This document shows, piece by piece, positions 5,980 to 7,555 of a stretch of DNA of 7,555 nt. This stretch comes from Brevundimonas sp. Lineage in GTDB: Bacteria; Pseudomonadota; Alphaproteobacteria; Caulobacterales; Caulobacteraceae. The stretch lies in assembly GCA_031119155.1 (NCBI GenBank), contig JAVHYH010000165.1, forward strand, positions 1 to 7,555, read 5' to 3'. Numbering within the stretch: position 1 is the stretch's first letter; each line of letters opens with the position of its first letter. The translations under genes were made by a program, and so were the position numbers. The notes beneath the pieces are model-generated. The model made no database searches, had not been told where the DNA came from, and saw nothing but the letters and a program-made list of their open reading frames with translations.

Positions 5980-6538
5980 GGAAAAGGTCTCCGCGAAAAC
6001 GGGCGTCCAGCCCTCCGTCGAAATAGACGGCGAGCCTGATCCGGACTCTGCCGTCATCGTCGCGCTCGGTTGCAATGACAAGGGCGTCTGGGCCGATTGC
6101 CGCGAGGCGCTTGAGGCCGCGCTGGCGCGCTTCCGCACCGAGGGCGTCGATGTCGTGGCGCGATCCTCATGGTGGAGCTCCGCCGCCTGGCCGGATCCGA
6201 CCGATCCGCCCTTCCTGAATGGCGTGGTGCTCGTCCGCACCGCCCACGACGCCCACGCCCTGATGGCCGCGCTGGGCGGGATCGAGGACGCCTTCGGTCG
6301 CCAGAGGTCGGTCGCCAATGCGCCGCGTACTCTGGATCTGGACCTGATCGCCTATGGCCGGCTGAGCGGTGATCTGGACGGCCTGATCCTGCCGCACCCC
6401 CGCGCGCACCAGCGGCTGTTCGTCATGGGGCCGCTGGCCGAGATCGCCCCCGACTGGCGCCACCCCGTCAGCCATCAGACGGCCAGGGCGCTCGCCGCGA
6501 CCGCCGAAGTCGGTCAGGATGCGCGTCCAGGGCGCTGA
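5978..6538 (+). CDS. folK: 2-amino-4-hydroxy-6-hydroxymethyldihydropteridine diphosphokinase
   Basis: FolK transfers pyrophosphate from ATP to 6-hydroxymethyl-dihydropterin in folate synthesis, before FolP. It has 186 residues, somewhat longer than the usual 160-170. Visible motifs are VALGCN (28-33, the usual ALGSN), PPFLNGVVLVRT (77-88), NAPRTLDLDLIAYG (114-127) with D120 and D122 equivalent to the Mg-binding D95/D97 of E. coli, and LPHPRAHQRLFVMGPLAEI. NA in place of the common WG before PRTLDLD fits alphaproteobacterial FolK as I recall it. ATG 5978 is the only conventional start between the NYN gene and the conserved core, and leaves about 24 residues before the first strand. Its ribosome binding site is weak. 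The start overlaps the NYN start by 2 bp on the opposite strand, so each gene's promoter must lie in the other or be shared. No other folate gene is in the window. Confidence 0.93.
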   Translation: MEKVSAKTGVQPSVEIDGEPDPDSAVIVALGCNDKGVWADCREALEAALARFRTEGVDVVARSSWWSSAAWPDPTDPPFLNGVVLVRTAHDAHALMAALGGIEDAFGRQRSVANAPRTLDLDLIAYGRLSGDLDGLILPHPRAHQRLFVMGPLAEIAPDWRHPVSHQTARALAATAEVGQDARPGR

Positions 6539-6539
6539 G

Positions 6540-6567
6540 AACGCCCAAAATACGCCCATGTGGCGTT
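6540..6567. repeat. Short inverted repeats between folK and rpoZ
   Basis: AACGCC (6540-6545) pairs with GGCGTT (6562-6567), and within that span ACGCC (6552-6556) pairs with GGCGT (6562-6566) across a 5-nt loop. The right arm runs into the first bases of the candidate -35 box of rpoZ. No T-run follows directly, so it is a poor terminator. It could be an operator or a chance structure. Confidence 0.3.
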
Positions 6568-6594
6568 GCACAAAGCGGGCTGCATCTATATTTT
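6566..6594 (+). promoter_or_regulatory. Candidate housekeeping sigma promoter for rpoZ
   Basis: TTGCAC (6566-6571) is a good -35 element. The -10 can be read as TATATT (6587-6592, 15-bp spacer) or TATTTT (6589-6594, 17-bp spacer) in one of the few AT-rich patches of the window. Transcription would begin near 6600, giving a leader of about 25 nt. A small CGCGG/CCGCG dyad (6596-6612) could form a weak hairpin in that leader. The position right upstream of rpoZ supports the call. Confidence 0.55.
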
Positions 6595-6625
6595 GCGCGG
6601 TTCTATCCCGCGTCCGAGGAAATTC

Positions 6626-6985
6626 ATGGCCCGCGTCACTGTCGAAGATTGCATCGAAAAGGTGCCGAACCGCTTTGGTCTGGTTCTGCTGGCCGGTCAC
6701 CGCGCCCGCAACATCGCCAACGGCGCCGCCCTGACGATCGACCGCGACAACGACAAGAACCCGGTCGTCGCCCTGCGCGAACTGGCTGACGACACCGTCG
6801 TCCCGGCCGAGCTGCTGGAAAACATCGTCGTCACGCTGCAACGCGTCGACGAGCGCACCGAGGCCGAGGACGAAGCCGAAGTCGTCGCCCTGCTGGCCGA
6901 ACCGCAGCACATGAACATGGCCGAAGCCGAGCTGATCCGCGCGCTGCAAAGCGACCGCGACGGCGGGCAGGAGGAGCGGTACTGA
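6626..6985 (+). CDS. rpoZ: RNA polymerase omega subunit
   Basis: Omega helps the beta-prime subunit fold and stay assembled in RNA polymerase, and forms part of a ppGpp site in other proteobacteria. It has 119 residues, in the normal alphaproteobacterial range. The N-terminus MARVTVEDCIEKVPNRFGLV (1-20), followed by LLAGHRARNI (21-30) and the DRDNDKNPVVALRELA block (39-54), is diagnostic. The C-terminal third is acidic (ERTEAEDEAE, 77-86), as in relatives. ATG 6626 has GAGGA 5 nt upstream and gives the conserved MARVTVEDC start. An in-frame ATG at 6560 would place the promoter -10 inside the gene and is unlikely. The stop TGA overlaps the proposed CTG start of the RelA/SpoT homologue, and the last rpoZ codons carry that gene's Shine-Dalgarno, so the two genes appear coupled. 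The rpoZ-rsh pair is a classic conserved neighbourhood. Confidence 0.96.
   Translation: MARVTVEDCIEKVPNRFGLVLLAGHRARNIANGAALTIDRDNDKNPVVALRELADDTVVPAELLENIVVTLQRVDERTEAEDEAEVVALLAEPQHMNMAEAELIRALQSDRDGGQEERY
6969..6974 (+). promoter_or_regulatory. Perfect Shine-Dalgarno for the RelA/SpoT homologue
   Basis: AGGAGG lies inside the last codons of rpoZ, 7 nt before CTG 6982. It is the full anti-16S match at ideal spacing, and no ATG, GTG or TTG in any frame sits at that distance. It is the main evidence for a CTG start. Confidence 0.75.
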
Positions 6986-7555
6986 CGGCCGAACCCGCCA
7001 ACGGTATCACTATCCTGCCGGCGCGGCAGTCCGCGCCGACACCCGAAGCTGCCAATCTGAATGAGCCGAACAGCGTTCCGCCTCCGGCCCCGGAAGCGGA
7101 ACCTGTACGGAGCAAGGTTCTGCGCCAGTTCGAACTGATCGAGGCCGTCCAGGCCTATGATCCGACGGCGGACGAGAACCTTCTCAATCGCGCCTACGTC
7201 TATGCGATGAAGATGCACGGCTCGCAGCTGCGGGCCTCGGGCGACCCCTATTTCGCCCACCCGATCCAGGTCGCGGGCATCCTCACCGACTACCGGCTCG
7301 ACACCGCGACCATCGTCACCGCCCTGCTGCACGATGTGGTCGAGGACACCTCCGCCACCCGCGACGACATCGCCCGCATGTTCGGCGAGGAGATCGCCGT
7401 CCTCGTCGAGGGCGTGACCAAGCTGTCGCGGCTGGAGCTTCAGGCCGAGCACACGCGGCAGGCCGAGAACCTGCGCAAATTCATCCTCGCCATCAGCCGC
7501 GACGTCCGCGTCCTGCTGGTCAAGCTGGCCGACCGTCTGCACAACATGCGGACGC
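6982..7555 (+). CDS. spoT: RelA/SpoT homologue, bifunctional (p)ppGpp synthetase/hydrolase, 3' end outside the window
   Basis: This enzyme makes and degrades (p)ppGpp in the stringent response. 191 codons are visible of an expected 700 or more, covering the N-terminal extension and most of the HD hydrolase domain. Hydrolase residues match Rel of S. equisimilis with constant spacing (+40): H93 in YFAHP (H53), H117-D118 in LLHDVVEDT (H77-D78), the E121-D122 pair (E81-D82), and D184 and N188 in LADRLHNMRT (D144, N148). The hydrolase site therefore looks intact; the synthetase, TGS and ACT domains are beyond the edge. Residues 1-44 are Pro/Ala/Glu-rich and probably disordered. CTG 6982 is proposed as the start because of the AGGAGG at 6969-6974 and the CTGA overlap with the rpoZ stop. 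No ATG, GTG or TTG occurs in frame until ATG 7207 (residue 76), which would remove the conserved VLRQFELIEAVQAYDP segment. Confidence 0.93.
   Translation, partial: MTAEPANGITILPARQSAPTPEAANLNEPNSVPPPAPEAEPVRSKVLRQFELIEAVQAYDPTADENLLNRAYVYAMKMHGSQLRASGDPYFAHPIQVAGILTDYRLDTATIVTALLHDVVEDTSATRDDIARMFGEEIAVLVEGVTKLSRLELQAEHTRQAENLRKFILAISRDVRVLLVKLADRLHNMRT

Noticed and set aside
5200..6039. Plus-strand 279-codon frame across the NYN gene
   Set aside because: Shadow of the NYN gene. His/Arg/Gln-rich with no domain, and it would overlap two supported genes.
5980..6318. Upstream extension of the NYN protein on the minus strand
   Set aside because: It is antisense to folK. The NYN fold begins a few residues after ATG 5979, which has GGAGA upstream.
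6560..6625. 22-codon extension of RpoZ from ATG 6560
   Set aside because: It would contain the candidate promoter -10, has no ribosome binding site, and the omega family starts at MARVTVEDC.
6697..7542. Minus-strand 281-codon frame opposite rpoZ and the RelA/SpoT gene
   Set aside because: Antisense of two well-recognised genes with no domain of its own.

Overview
The window is about 7.5 kb of very GC-rich, densely packed chromosomal DNA with housekeeping genes. The protein sequences (SmpB, omega, the alphaproteobacterial form of FolK, the RelA/SpoT homologue) and the order dapA-smpB ... NYN protein ... rpoZ-rsh point to an alphaproteobacterium. Caulobacterales, for example a Brevundimonas-like organism, is my best guess. 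That placement is from recall, not from a search. I see no mobile element, CRISPR array, tRNA or rRNA, and no stretch above 300 bases without a gene.

Layout. At the left edge is the 3' part of a FecCD/BtuC-type permease gene. A GTGA overlap couples it to its ABC ATPase gene, giving a metal-chelate (iron-siderophore, heme or cobalamin) importer. The ATPase gene runs tail-to-tail into a large minus-strand soluble lytic transglycosylase gene, with a 34-bp overlap of the coding ends. A 93-bp divergent region with a perfect 8-bp-arm palindrome separates the transglycosylase from dapA (lysine/diaminopimelate synthesis). smpB (trans-translation) follows 16 bp after dapA. A small minus-strand gene for a 63-residue single-pass membrane protein converges on smpB. 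Next come a minus-strand NYN/LabA-like putative ribonuclease and plus-strand folK; their start codons overlap inside one CATG. Last is rpoZ, with its own promoter, coupled to a RelA/SpoT homologue that runs off the right edge.

How the genes relate. The transglycosylase and dapA face each other across a shared control region, and both concern peptidoglycan: one cleaves it, the other makes its diaminopimelate. smpB, the NYN protein, rpoZ and rsh deal with stalled translation, RNA and the stringent response, and omega is a known ppGpp-binding partner of RNA polymerase in other proteobacteria. The most notable detail is the RelA/SpoT start. Its frame has no ATG, GTG or TTG before codon 76, but a perfect AGGAGG sits 7 nt before a CTG that overlaps the rpoZ stop, so a CTG start is likely. 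I did not find a convincing novel multi-gene system here.
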